This document shows, piece after piece, positions 51,795 to 60,324 of a stretch of 64,000 nucleotides of DNA. A program made the position numbers and the translations under genes. Under the pieces are notes generated by a model. That model was not told the DNA's origin, searched no databases, and saw nothing but the letters and a program-made list of their open reading frames with translations. The DNA is taken from positions 186,001-250,000 of the forward strand of contig CANLRK010000003.1 of assembly GCA_947493535.1 (NCBI GenBank), given 5' to 3'. Source of the stretch: an uncultured Flavobacteriaceae bacterium (lineage in GTDB: Bacteria > Bacteroidota > Bacteroidia > Flavobacteriales > Flavobacteriaceae). Each line of letters opens with the position of its first letter. The stretch's first letter is position 1.

Positions 51795-51870
51795 CGCTTT
51801 TATTATTAATACTGATGTATTTAAGGGGGTTATTATTTTTTTGAGTACTTTTTTGGGCTTTCTAATGGGG

Positions 51871-52446
51871 TTAATCTAGTTGGTTTAAAAAGCATATTAG
51901 TTTTCTTACAGCTTTTCCTCTATGGCTAATTTGAGCTTTTTCTTCAAGCGTCATTTCAGCAAATGTTTTATCAAATCCATTAGGAATAAATATGGGGTCG
52001 TAACCAAAGCCTTTATTGCCTCTTTGCTGGTGAATAATTTTCCCTTCACATATTCCTTCAAATACGTGTTGCTCTCCGTTTAAATTTAAAGCAATAACTG
52101 TTATGAACCTGGCTTTTTTATTGTTGTGTACACTTAATTTTTCTAATAATAGATTCATGTTTGCAATGGTTGATTTATCTTCGCCTGCATACCGTGCGGA
52201 ATACACGCCAGGCTCACCGTTTAAAGCTTCTACCTCTAATCCGGTATCATCTGCAAAACCATCAACTTTATAATTGGTAGTTAAATAGTTTATTTTCTGA
52301 ATAGCATTGCCTGCAATAGTAGTTGAGGTTTCAGGAATATCTTCGGTACAGTTAATATCGGTAAGCTTTAAAAGTTGTATATCGGAAAGCATAGCCTGAA
52401 CTTCTTTAAGTTTGTTACTGTTGTTTGTTGCAAATACAAGTTTCAT
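51871..52446 (-). CDS. rdgB: non-canonical purine NTP pyrophosphatase (dITP/XTP)
   Basis: Removes ITP, dITP and XTP from the nucleotide pool by cleavage to monophosphate. At 191 residues it is of usual length. Motifs: N-terminal LVFATNNSNKLKEVQAML (Ham1 signature), DDTGLEVEALNGEPGVYSARYAG (active-site Asp and substrate loop), CEGKIIHQQRGNKGFGYDPIFIP and the end RKLICFLNQLD. A single gene between the divergent hpf gene and the DEAD-box gene's promoter region; the 129-nt gap towards hpf probably carries both promoters, but I see no clear element. Confidence 0.94.
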   Translation of the reverse strand: MKLVFATNNSNKLKEVQAMLSDIQLLKLTDINCTEDIPETSTTIAGNAIQKINYLTTNYKVDGFADDTGLEVEALNGEPGVYSARYAGEDKSTIANMNLLLEKLSVHNNKKARFITVIALNLNGEQHVFEGICEGKIIHQQRGNKGFGYDPIFIPNGFDKTFAEMTLEEKAQISHRGKAVRKLICFLNQLD

Positions 52447-52575
52447 TATTAGGTTGTTTTAGTGGTTAATAGTGTGCATATATAACGAAATAAAAATAAG
52501 TATTCAAATGATATATATTAGTTGTTCCTATTTAAAAAATGAGTAAATTTATAGTGAATGTAAACCAATATTGTT

Positions 52576-52875
52576 ATGACGATTAATGTTAGATTTAAAG
52601 ATATGGCTACCAGTGACGCCATGACAGAATATATAACTGGAAAATTAAACAAGTTAGCAGATAAATACGATTGGGTAATTAGTGCGCAAGTAAATATTGA
52701 AAAAAGGAATGATCCTAAAGGAAAAGGTAAAGTGTGTAAAATGGAGTTGAGTTTGCCAGGGCCTAGAATTTATGCTGAATCTGATGAGAAAAACTATGAG
52801 ATGGCTGTAAAAGAAACCATAAAAGATTTAGAAACTCAACTGAAAAAACGCAAAGAAGTTTTTAAAGCACACTAG
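52576..52875 (+). CDS. hpf: ribosome hibernation promoting factor, short form
   Basis: Binds the decoding centre of stationary-phase ribosomes and promotes their dimerisation or inactivation. The 99-residue protein follows the HPF/RaiA alpha-beta fold: INVRFKDMATSDAMTEYITGKLNKLADKYDWVISAQVNIEKRNDPKGKGKVCKMELSLPGPRIYAESDEKNYEMAVKETIKDLETQLKK in outline. The long C-terminal dimerisation domain of the Gram-positive form is missing. It is convergent with rlmH, 6 nt apart, in contrast to the usual rpoN neighbourhood in proteobacteria. Confidence 0.9.
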   Translation: MTINVRFKDMATSDAMTEYITGKLNKLADKYDWVISAQVNIEKRNDPKGKGKVCKMELSLPGPRIYAESDEKNYEMAVKETIKDLETQLKKRKEVFKAH

Positions 52876-52881
52876 GAGTTA

Positions 52882-53355
52882 CTACCTGTGGTGGTATGGT
52901 TCATTTTTTAAAATAGTAAAACCTCTGTATAGTTGTTCTACCATAAAAAGCCGAATCATTTGATGGGAAAAGGTCATTTTTGATAATGATACTTTTCCTT
53001 GTGCTTTTTGATAAACTTGTTCGGAAAATCCATACGGGCCACCAATAACAAAAACAAGTTGCTTAACCCCAGCATTCATATGTTTTTGTAAATAGTTAGA
53101 AAAATCTACAGAGTTAAATTGCTTTCCGTTTTCATCTAATAAAATTAATTTATCGGTAGGAGTTATTTTTTTTAAAATAAGTTCGCCTTCCTTTTCTTTT
53201 TGTTGTTTCTCGGAAAGATTTTTAACATTTTTAATGTCAGGAATAATTTCTAAAGAAAACTTTACGTAGTGCTTTAATCGTTTTTGATATTGCTCAATAA
53301 GCTGTAGTAATTGCTTGTCGTCTGTTTTTCCTATGGCAATAAGTTTGATTTGCAT
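52882..53355 (-). CDS. rlmH: 23S rRNA (pseudouridine(1915)-N(3))-methyltransferase
   Basis: SPOUT-class SAM methyltransferase of 157 residues that modifies helix 69 of 23S rRNA. Start chosen at MQIKLIAIGKTDDKQL because the longer frame adds 23 residues unrelated to the family. Conserved are IPDIKNVKNLSEKQQKEKEGELILKKI in outline, KLILLDENGKQFNSVDFSNYL, FVIGGPYGFSEQVYQKAQGKVSLSKMTFSHQMIRLFMVEQLYRGFTILKNEPYHH in outline, the knotted SAM-binding part and C-terminal YHH signature. Divergent from nadC with both -7 elements in the 74-nt gap. Confidence 0.93.
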   Translation of the reverse strand: MQIKLIAIGKTDDKQLLQLIEQYQKRLKHYVKFSLEIIPDIKNVKNLSEKQQKEKEGELILKKITPTDKLILLDENGKQFNSVDFSNYLQKHMNAGVKQLVFVIGGPYGFSEQVYQKAQGKVSLSKMTFSHQMIRLFMVEQLYRGFTILKNEPYHHR

Positions 53356-53380
53356 TGATGTTATTTGCTGTATATTGTAG

Positions 53381-53407
53381 CAAAAATAAACCTTTTTTCT
53401 ATTTTTG
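53381..53407. promoter_or_regulatory. divergent -7 elements of rlmH and nadC
   Basis: Minus strand TATTTTTG (53381-53388) lies 25 nt before the rlmH start; plus strand TATTTTTG (53400-53407) lies 22 nt before the nadC ATG. Both match TAnnTTTG. A TTG at 53375-53377 sits 22 nt upstream of the second, slightly long spacing. Confidence 0.5.
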
Positions 53408-53429
53408 TTAGTGATAAAAACCAATATAA

Positions 53430-54287
53430 ATGATTTCAGAAGTTCAGTTTAAAAACGAAATTAAGTTAATAATAGCGAATGCTATCCGTGAGGATATAGG
53501 AGATGGAGACCATACCTCGTTATCATGCATACCAAATTCAGCTATAGGAAAGGCGAAGTTATTGGTGAAAGATAATGGAATTATAGCAGGGGTTGAGTTT
53601 GCTAAAGAAGTGTTTAAATATGTGGATGCTGATTTGCAGGTAGAAACCTTAATTGAAGATGGTAGTGCAGTAAAGCATGGTGATATTGTGTTTTATGTAC
53701 AAGGAAAATCACAAAGTATTTTAATGGCAGAACGCTTAGTACTTAACGCTATGCAACGTATGAGTGCTATAGCTACTAAAACCAAATTGTTTGTAGATTT
53801 ATTAGAAGGAACAAAAACACAAATTTTAGATACTCGTAAAACTACTCCAGGAATTAGAGCTTTAGAAAAATGGGCGGTAAAAATTGGTGGAGGAGTAAAT
53901 CATCGTTTTGCACTATATGATATGATTATGATAAAAGATAATCACATTGATTTTGCAGGAGGAATTACTAAGGCGATTGAAAAAACACAAGCATACTTAA
54001 AAGAGCAAGGAAAAGATTTAAAAATTATTGTAGAAGCCAGAAACTTGGAAGAAATTTCCGAAATTCTTCAGAGTAAAGGGGTGTACAGAATTTTAATAGA
54101 TAATTTTAATTACGAAGATACCAAAAAGGCAGTGGCTTTAATAGGCGATAAATGCTTGACAGAATCATCCGGTGGAATTAATGAAAAAACAGCACGCGAA
54201 TATGCAAATTGCGGAGTTGATTATATATCTTCAGGAGCATTAACACATTCAGTATATAACTTAGACTTAAGTTTAAAAGCAGTATAG
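53430..54287 (+). CDS. nadC: nicotinate-nucleotide diphosphorylase (quinolinate phosphoribosyltransferase)
   Basis: Converts quinolinate and PRPP to nicotinate mononucleotide in de novo NAD synthesis. The 285-residue chain shows AIREDIGDGDHTSLSCIP, then ILDTRKTTPGIRALEKWAVKIGGGVNHRFALYDMIMIKDNHID in outline (quinolinate and PRPP site), IIVEARNLEEISEIL, ILIDNFNYEDTKKAV and SSGGINEKTAREYANCGVDYISSGALTHS. The gene leads a transcript with the YihY-family gene, which begins 3 nt after its stop, and probably continues into the next gene at 55260. Confidence 0.95.
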   Translation: MISEVQFKNEIKLIIANAIREDIGDGDHTSLSCIPNSAIGKAKLLVKDNGIIAGVEFAKEVFKYVDADLQVETLIEDGSAVKHGDIVFYVQGKSQSILMAERLVLNAMQRMSAIATKTKLFVDLLEGTKTQILDTRKTTPGIRALEKWAVKIGGGVNHRFALYDMIMIKDNHIDFAGGITKAIEKTQAYLKEQGKDLKIIVEARNLEEISEILQSKGVYRILIDNFNYEDTKKAVALIGDKCLTESSGGINEKTAREYANCGVDYISSGALTHSVYNLDLSLKAV

Positions 54288-54290
54288 TTT

Positions 54291-55238
54291 TTGGAACAAC
54301 AGGAGGAAGATTTATCAAAAATAAAACAGTTTTCACGTAAAGTTTTACGTAGAATATTTGGATTGCTTAGGAAGATAAAAATTCCCGCTTTGCAAGGTTT
54401 ATCCTTATATGATGTTTTAGAAATGTATGTTGTTGGTATAGTAAAAGGGGCATTAACCACTAGAGCGGGGTCTATTTCCTATAGTTTTTTTATGTCGTTA
54501 TTTCCTTTTTTATTATTTGTGTTAAACTTACTTCCTCTAGTGTCATTTATCGATTATGAAGTAGATGTACTACCCTTTTTAGAAGACATGTTGCCTTCAA
54601 ATACCATAGCCGTTTTTGAGGGAACAATCGCTAATATTTTTGAAAAAGAAAGAGTGGGCTTGCTATCAACTTCTTTTATTATTTCCATGTTTTTAATGGC
54701 AAATGGAGTAAATGCTTTATTTAGCGGATTTCAAAACTCATATCACACAAAAATAACGGTAGGGTTTGTGCGTCAGTATGTTACGGCTTTTTGTGTTGCT
54801 TTACTTTTGGCATTGTTTTTGTTTTTAGCAGTTATAGCATTGCCTTTGGTTGAGGTGTATATAGTACAAAATTTAGAGGACTACGGATTAATACCTGATG
54901 AATTAATAGGCATGCAAGTAGCTAAATATATAATTTATACATTAATGTTTTATACAATAATTGCCATGTTTTATTACTTTGGTGCACCTGAAAAAAACTC
55001 AAGAAAGTATTTTACGCCAGGAGCTGTATTATCTACAATATTATTCTTAATAACAACTTATTTATTTGGTATATATGTAGAAAATTTTGCGCAGTATAAT
55101 GAGCTATATGGGTCTATTGGAGCTATATTAATTCTGATGTTGTATATTTGGTTGAATTCAAATATTCTATTGTTAGGATATGAACTTAACGCAGTGTTAG
55201 TAGCGTTAAAAAGAAAAGAAGTACATTTAAAAAAATAA
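54291..55238 (+). CDS. YihY/BrkB-family inner-membrane protein
   Basis: Integral membrane protein of 315 residues with six or so helices. Starts with TTG, 3 nt past the nadC stop; the first ATG (about residue 55) would remove the conserved LSLYDVLEMYVVGIVKGALTTRAGSISYSFFMSLFPF. The family signature also includes NALFSGFQNSYHTK, YYFGAPEKNSRKYFTPGAVLSTILFL and YGSIGAILILMLYIWLNSNILLLGYELNAVL. Relatives are called ribonuclease BN in old annotation without support; role unknown, possibly transport. Probably expressed from the nadC promoter. Confidence 0.88.
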   Translation: MEQQEEDLSKIKQFSRKVLRRIFGLLRKIKIPALQGLSLYDVLEMYVVGIVKGALTTRAGSISYSFFMSLFPFLLFVLNLLPLVSFIDYEVDVLPFLEDMLPSNTIAVFEGTIANIFEKERVGLLSTSFIISMFLMANGVNALFSGFQNSYHTKITVGFVRQYVTAFCVALLLALFLFLAVIALPLVEVYIVQNLEDYGLIPDELIGMQVAKYIIYTLMFYTIIAMFYYFGAPEKNSRKYFTPGAVLSTILFLITTYLFGIYVENFAQYNELYGSIGAILILMLYIWLNSNILLLGYELNAVLVALKRKEVHLKK

Positions 55239-55259
55239 TTAACCTTTAAAATAAATAAA

Positions 55260-55811
55260 ATGAAGAAATTAATTTTATTAGTAGCGTTTGTAATTACCGC
55301 TAATTTTTCAACAGCTCAAACAAAAGTAGGAGATGTAACTTTACCTAATACTGTTACACTTTCGGGTCAAGAAATGGACTTGAATGGGGCTGGAATGCGT
55401 GAAAAAATGTGGTTTGATTTATATGTAGGAGGTTTGTATGTACAAACAAAATCTAAAAATGCTGAAACAATAATCAATGCCGATGCACCAATGGCTATGA
55501 AATTGCATATCGTTAGTGGTATGGTTTCTCAAGAAAAAATGATTGGAGCTGTAAATGATGGTTTTGAAAATTCAACTTCAGGTAAAGTAACTGCGAATCA
55601 GCAGGCAGATTTTATCAAGTGTTTTAATGATGAAATTAAAAAAGAGGATGTTTTTGATATTGTATATGCTAACGGAACAACTACCGTATACAAAAACGGA
55701 AAAGAAAAAGGGCAAGTTGCTGGTTTAGAGTTTAAAAAGGCATTGTTTGGAATTTGGTTAGGAAAAAAACCTGCGGATAAAGATTTGAAAAAAGGAATGT
55801 TAGGAAGTTAA
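55260..55811 (+). CDS. secreted chalcone isomerase-like protein
   Basis: Exported 183-residue protein: signal peptide MKKLILLVAFVITANFSTAQ, then the chalcone isomerase-like fold seen in KVGDVTLPNTVTLSGQEMDLNGAGMREKMWFDLYVGGLYVQTK in outline, MKLHIVSGMVSQEKMIGAVNDGF, FDIVYANGTTTVYKNGK and FKKALFGIWLGKKPADKDLKKGMLG. It belongs to the bacterial periplasmic branch that lacks the plant active site; probably a lipid- or fatty-acid-binding protein. It follows the YihY-family gene by 21 nt and ends at a strong terminator. Confidence 0.85.
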   Translation: MKKLILLVAFVITANFSTAQTKVGDVTLPNTVTLSGQEMDLNGAGMREKMWFDLYVGGLYVQTKSKNAETIINADAPMAMKLHIVSGMVSQEKMIGAVNDGFENSTSGKVTANQQADFIKCFNDEIKKEDVFDIVYANGTTTVYKNGKEKGQVAGLEFKKALFGIWLGKKPADKDLKKGMLGS

Positions 55812-55828
55812 CCTGATTAATAAATAAC

Positions 55829-55860
55829 AAAAAAGCCAGCGGTAACTGCTGGCTTTTTTT
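55829..55860 (+). terminator. intrinsic terminator of the chalcone isomerase-like gene
   Basis: Stem AAAAAAGCCAGC / GCTGGCTTTTTTT with a 7-nt loop, 17 nt past the stop. It overlaps the stop codon of the convergent lipoprotein gene (55859) by 2 nt, and may serve both strands. Confidence 0.88.
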
Positions 55861-56209
55861 ATTCATGAATTTTAATCCATTCAATGCTATCATTTTTAGA
55901 AAACTTAATAACCATATTAGTATTATGCAAGGTCCATATACTAAGTTTTTTCTTGTCAATTAAATAGTAAAAGTGATTGTTGGAAATTTTATCTGGTTTT
56001 CCCAAGAGGTTTGTTATTTCATTCATACTCAAGTTGCGTATGGTATCGTTATAGACAATATCATGAAGCATACTTCTTCTGTTTACATATTCACTCTTAT
56101 ATTTTTGTTGCCATTGTACTTTGTTAAAAACTATATTTTCTTCTTTTTTAATAGTCTGGCACGATACAATAATAACAGGAAGAATTATTATAAATTTTAA
56201 GTAAGTCAT
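55859..56209 (-). CDS. small lipoprotein, BamE/SmpA-like in outline
   Basis: A 116-residue protein with lipobox IIVSC (MTYLKFIIILPVIIVSCQT), so membrane-attached by lipid. The mature part contains RNLSMNEITNLLGKPDKISNNHFYYLIDKKK, similar in order to the SmpA/OmlA pattern (helix, GxP turn, strands) of BamE-type proteins. At this length and similarity the assignment is weak; it may be an unrelated lipoprotein of the same fold. The gene is single and convergent with the chalcone isomerase-like gene. Confidence 0.6.
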   Translation of the reverse strand: MTYLKFIIILPVIIVSCQTIKKEENIVFNKVQWQQKYKSEYVNRRSMLHDIVYNDTIRNLSMNEITNLLGKPDKISNNHFYYLIDKKKLSIWTLHNTNMVIKFSKNDSIEWIKIHE

Positions 56210-56305
56210 TATAATTAAATGTAAATAGAACTTTAAAGGTACAAAACTGTTAATAACTCTATTTAAAAAGTTATAGGAGGCATTCTGAATTATTAATTGA
56301 ATTTC

Positions 56306-56313
56306 TACATTTG
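56306..56313 (+). promoter_or_regulatory. -7 element of the priA promoter
   Basis: TACATTTG matches TAnnTTTG and starts transcription near 56320, practically at the GTG start of priA (56318). It shows that the in-frame TTG at 56297 is not used. Confidence 0.5.
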
Positions 56314-56317
56314 TTTA

Positions 56318-58768
56318 GTGCAGTATTTTATTGATGTCATATTACCCATTCCGTTAGTAAAGCTATTTACATATAGTATAAATACTAATGAAGCAAAGTT
56401 TTTAAAACCTGGTATGCGTGTTGCGGTGCCGTTTGGTAAAAGTAAATTGTATACCGCTATTGTTTTTTCAGTGCATCAGCAAGCTCCAGAAGCATATGAA
56501 GCTAAAGAAATTCATCAGATTTTAGATGAACATACAGTTGTTAATAGCTATCAATTGCAATTTTGGCAATGGATTTCAAGTTACTATATGTGTAGTTTGG
56601 GTAATGTGTTAAGGGCTGCTATGCCGAGTTACTTTTTATTAGAGAGTGAAACATTAATTTCTAGAACAACGCAAGAGGTGGCTAATGAGCAAGAATTAAC
56701 TGATGATGAGTTTTTAGTGCTTGAAGCATTGGAAAACCAATCGTCGTTAAAAGTAGCTGAAGTAAGTGCCCTTATTAATAAGAGGAATGCATTAAAGCCA
56801 ATTAAAAATTTATTAGTAAAGGGATTTATTAGGCTTCAAGAGGAACTGTATGAACAGTATAAACCTAAGTTGGTAAAATATATTAGGCTAACTGAAGCAT
56901 ATAAAGAAGAAGTTCGGTTACAAGATTTGTTAAATCAGCTGAGTAGAGCTAAAAAGCAAAAAGATGCTGTTATGACGTATTTTATGCTAACGTCAAGTAG
57001 CTCAAAACCTATTAAAACTAAATTATTACAAGAGCGCGCTTCTGTATCTTCAGCGGTTCTAAAAGTGTTAGTTGATAAAAATGTTTTTGAATATTATTAT
57101 GTGCAAACAGACAGGAATCAATTTTCTAATGCAGTAAGTAAAACAAAAAATATGAATACATATCAGTTACAAGCGCTTTCAGAAATAAAAACGGTTTTTA
57201 ATAATAAAAAGGTGTGTTTGCTAAATGGGGTAACTGCTTCAGGAAAAACAGAACTATATGTAAAATTAATAGAAGAGGTTTTTCAGCAAAATAAACAAGT
57301 GTTGTATCTGTTGCCTGAAATAGCACTGACAACACAACTTATAGTTCGTTTAAAGGCGTATTTCGGAAATAAAATAGTAGTATACCATTCCAAATATTCA
57401 GTAAATGAAAGGGTGGAGGCGTGGAATAAAGTATTGTTTGCTACAAATGAAGCGCAGTTAGTAATTGGTGCTCGATCTTCTGTGTTGTTACCTTTTTCTA
57501 ATTTAGGTTTAGTCGTGGTTGATGAGGAGCATGAGCAATCGTTTAAGCAATTTGACCCTGCACCACGTTATCATGCGCGGGATGCAGCTATTGTATTAGC
57601 CCATCAGCATAATGCAAATGTGGTTTTAGGAAGTGCAACACCTAGTTTAGAAAGCTATTTTAATGCTGGGATAGGGAAATATGAATTGGTAGAGCTGTTA
57701 CATAGATATACTGATGTACAGTTGCCTGAGGTTGAGTTAGTAGACATTAAGGATAAATACAAACGTAAAAAAATGAAGGGGCATTTTTCCGATAGAATGT
57801 TAGCGGAAATTGATTTGGCTATTGAAAATGAAGAGCAAGTTATTTTATTTCAAAATAGAAGAGGTTTTTCTCCAATTGTAGAATGTGGTACTTGTGGTGA
57901 AGCTACCCAATGCCCTAATTGTGATGTGAGTTTAACTTATCATCAGTATAAAAAGCAATTACGTTGCCATTACTGTGGTTATGCAATGGCTATGCAATAT
58001 GCCTGCTTGGCTTGTGGGAGTAATGAATTGGATACTAAAGGTTTTGGTACAGAGCAGTTAGAAAAAGAACTAAATCAATTGTATCCTAACTTAAAAGTTG
58101 GCAGAATGGATTTGGATACTACACGTGGTAAATATGGTTATCAGAAAATAATAACTGCCTTTGAGCAACAAGAAATAGATATTTTAGTAGGTACGCAAAT
58201 GCTTACAAAGGGCTTAGATTTTAAAAATGTTAGTTTAGTAGGTATAATGAGTGCGGATTCCATGCTTAATTTTCCTGATTTTAGAGCGCATGAGCGTAGT
58301 TTTCAATTAATGTCACAGGTAGCAGGTAGGGCAGGTAGGTTTCAAAAGAAAGGGAAAGTTATCATACAAACATATAATCCGTTTCATACAATTTTACAAC
58401 AAGTTTCTACTCATAATTATAAAGCAATGTATAAGGAGCAATTGGAGCAACGTCGTATTTATAAGTATCCTCCGGTAAATAAATTGATTAAGATTAGCTT
58501 TAAACATCGTGATTATAATAAGGTAGAACAAGGAGCTGCATGGTTTGCAAAGTCTTTGCGTTTATCGTTTAATAATAATGTTCTAGGGCCAGAGTTTCCT
58601 GCAGTTTCAAGAGTTAGAAATGAGTATATAAAAAATGTACTATTAAAAATGCCTCCGTCACAATCGGTAGTACAAACAAAAAAAGCTATTCTTAAAATAA
58701 AAAATAGCTTTATGTCGGTAAAAGAGTTTAGACCGATTAAGGTGGTTATTAATGTTGATGCGTATTAG
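56318..58768 (+). CDS. priA: primosomal replication restart helicase PriA (N')
   Basis: Reloads the replisome at stalled forks. Start chosen at GTG 56318 (VQYFIDVILPIPL, with Val read as initiator Met) since family members begin just there and a -7 element overlaps the longer frame. The 816-residue chain has the DNA-binding N-terminal domain (VRVAVPFGKSKLYTAIVF-like, written RVAVPFGKSKLYTAIVF), Walker A LNGVTASGKTELYVKLI, VVVDEEHEQSFKQ (DEEH), GSATPSLESYF, the two zinc sites in CGTCGEATQCPNCDVS and CHYCG...CLACG, and helicase motifs V/VI (GTQMLTKGLDF, QVAGRAGRF). The stop overlaps the convergent LytTR gene's stop. Confidence 0.95.
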   Translation: MQYFIDVILPIPLVKLFTYSINTNEAKFLKPGMRVAVPFGKSKLYTAIVFSVHQQAPEAYEAKEIHQILDEHTVVNSYQLQFWQWISSYYMCSLGNVLRAAMPSYFLLESETLISRTTQEVANEQELTDDEFLVLEALENQSSLKVAEVSALINKRNALKPIKNLLVKGFIRLQEELYEQYKPKLVKYIRLTEAYKEEVRLQDLLNQLSRAKKQKDAVMTYFMLTSSSSKPIKTKLLQERASVSSAVLKVLVDKNVFEYYYVQTDRNQFSNAVSKTKNMNTYQLQALSEIKTVFNNKKVCLLNGVTASGKTELYVKLIEEVFQQNKQVLYLLPEIALTTQLIVRLKAYFGNKIVVYHSKYSVNERVEAWNKVLFATNEAQLVIGARSSVLLPFSNLGLVVVDEEHEQSFKQFDPAPRYHARDAAIVLAHQHNANVVLGSATPSLESYFNAGIGKYELVELLHRYTDVQLPEVELVDIKDKYKRKKMKGHFSDRMLAEIDLAIENEEQVILFQNRRGFSPIVECGTCGEATQCPNCDVSLTYHQYKKQLRCHYCGYAMAMQYACLACGSNELDTKGFGTEQLEKELNQLYPNLKVGRMDLDTTRGKYGYQKIITAFEQQEIDILVGTQMLTKGLDFKNVSLVGIMSADSMLNFPDFRAHERSFQLMSQVAGRAGRFQKKGKVIIQTYNPFHTILQQVSTHNYKAMYKEQLEQRRIYKYPPVNKLIKISFKHRDYNKVEQGAAWFAKSLRLSFNNNVLGPEFPAVSRVRNEYIKNVLLKMPPSQSVVQTKKAILKIKNSFMSVKEFRPIKVVINVDAY

Positions 58769-59460
58769 ATGTTTTCTAAGGCTTCCATAAGTTGTTTTTT
58801 CTTATTTCTACTTAATGGAAGGTTTTCATTGTTAATTTCTACAAACTTACTGTTGAATTTGGTGATTTTTTTAAGGTTAGCAATGTATGATTTGTGAATT
58901 CTCATAAAAGAGTACTGCTCTACTTCTTTTTCAAAAGCCTTCATAGTAGATAGTATTACATGGCTTTCTTCGGTTGTAACCAATTTTATATAATCACCTA
59001 AAGCTTCAATCCAAAGTATAGTGTTAACATATACCTTTCTTTTTTTAAGGTTACTTTTTATAAAAATATAATCACTTTCGGCAACACTACTTTCAAATTT
59101 CAATGTGTGGTACTCAATAGCTTTTTCAACAGCTGTGTTAAATCGCTCTTGAGTTATAGGTTTATGCAGGTAATCGGTGGCATCATAATCAAATGCTTTA
59201 AAAGCATACTCAGTTTTACCAGTAACAAATATTATTTGAGGTTTGTTTTTTAAAACATCTAACAATTCAAACCCATTAATAATTGGCATTTCAATATCTA
59301 AGAATATCAAATCAACCTCAGTTTCATTCAATCCTTTTTTAGTGTCAACAGCATTACTGTATTCTGCAATAAGATTAAGTGAAGGATGGTTTTTAACAAG
59401 TTTTACGATTGACATCCTTTGTATTGTTGAGTCGTCTACAACTACACAGCGTAAATTCAT
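58765..59460 (-). CDS. LytTR-type response regulator
   Basis: Two-component regulator of 231 residues: receiver domain (1-120) with Asp9/Asp10 in VVVDDSTIQRM, phosphoacceptor Asp55 in DLIFLDIEMPIINGFE, Thr in FVTGKTEYA and Lys in YLHKPITQERF, and a LytTR DNA-binding domain (130-231) with VYVNTILWIEALGDYIKLVTTEESHVILSTMKAFEKEVE in outline and FMRIHKSYIANLKKITKF. Paired histidine kinase genes of the LytS type are not adjacent, so it is an orphan here. It overlaps priA's stop by 4 bp, tail to tail. Confidence 0.92.
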   Translation of the reverse strand: MNLRCVVVDDSTIQRMSIVKLVKNHPSLNLIAEYSNAVDTKKGLNETEVDLIFLDIEMPIINGFELLDVLKNKPQIIFVTGKTEYAFKAFDYDATDYLHKPITQERFNTAVEKAIEYHTLKFESSVAESDYIFIKSNLKKRKVYVNTILWIEALGDYIKLVTTEESHVILSTMKAFEKEVEQYSFMRIHKSYIANLKKITKFNSKFVEINNENLPLSRNKKKQLMEALENI

Positions 59461-59609
59461 GTATTGGTTTTAGTTTATAGTTTTTTTAATAATAGGTTCT
59501 TAATATTCTTGAGGTATTTTTTTTGGGTAATACAATTTTAATCAAAAAAAACTAGGAAACCAAAATTAAAGTTAACAAACGTTAGTGTTGAAAAATTAGT
59601 GGTTTTGTT

Positions 59610-59639
59610 TTGGAGGTTCGTTTAAAAAAAGTATTTTTG
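59610..59639 (+). promoter_or_regulatory. promoter of rpsF-rpsR-rplI
   Basis: TTG (59610-59612), 19-nt spacer, TATTTTTG (59632-59639). The predicted leader is only about 28 nt, too short for the S6:S18 binding leader known in other bacteria. Confidence 0.7.
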
Positions 59640-59673
59640 CACCCAATTTAATATAAATCAAAAGATTTCAATT

Positions 59674-60012
59674 ATGAATCAATACGAAACTGTTTTCATC
59701 TTAAATCCCGTTTTATCTGAGACTCAGGTAAAGGAGACAGTAAAGAAATTTGAAGATTATCTTATTTCTAAAGGAGCAAAGATGGTATCAAAAGAGGATT
59801 GGGGACTAAAAAAATTAGCTTACCCAATTCAACACAAGAAAAGTGGTTTTTACCATTTATTTGAATTCCAAGTAGCAGGAGAAGCTATAGAAGGATATGA
59901 GTTAGAGTTCAGAAGAGATGAGCGTGTAATGCGTTATTTAACTGTAAAGTTAGATAAGCATGCAATTGCTTGGGCTGAAAAGAGAAGAAAAAGAAATAAC
60001 GCAAAAGCTTAA
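59674..60012 (+). CDS. rpsF: 30S ribosomal protein S6
   Basis: Ribosomal protein bS6 of 112 residues. It has the ferredoxin-like fold signature [64 protein letters not shown] in outline and the C-terminal [30 protein letters not shown]. First gene of rpsF-rpsR-rplI, 2 nt before rpsR. The E. coli glutamylated tail is absent. Confidence 0.97.
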   Translation: MNQYETVFILNPVLSETQVKETVKKFEDYLISKGAKMVSKEDWGLKKLAYPIQHKKSGFYHLFEFQVAGEAIEGYELEFRRDERVMRYLTVKLDKHAIAWAEKRRKRNNAKA

Positions 60013-60014
60013 TT

Positions 60015-60311
60015 ATGTCAGGTATAGATCAACAAGCGAAAGGGAAAAAAGAGGGGGAAATTAGATATTTAACTCCACTTAATATTGATACTAGCAAGAA
60101 AGCTAAATACTGCCGTTTCAAAAAAATGGGTATTAAATATATCGATTATAAAGATGCAGATTTCTTATTAATGTTAGTAAATGAGCAAGGGAAATTATTA
60201 CCAAGACGTTTAACAGGGACTTCTTTAAAATACCAAAGAAAAGTAGCTGTGGCTGTAAAAAGAGCGCGTCACTTGGCATTAATGCCTTATGTAACTGATA
60301 TGTTAAAATAA
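60015..60311 (+). CDS. rpsR: 30S ribosomal protein S18
   Basis: Ribosomal protein bS18 of 98 residues, the partner of S6 on the platform of the small subunit. The conserved part reads [63 protein letters not shown] in outline, with the usual C-terminal RNA-binding helix-turn-helix. Only one Cys is present in the core (CRF), so this is a zinc-free form. It lies 2 nt after rpsF and 13 nt before rplI. Confidence 0.97.
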   Translation: MSGIDQQAKGKKEGEIRYLTPLNIDTSKKAKYCRFKKMGIKYIDYKDADFLLMLVNEQGKLLPRRLTGTSLKYQRKVAVAVKRARHLALMPYVTDMLK

Positions 60312-60324
60312 AAACGTAACAACT

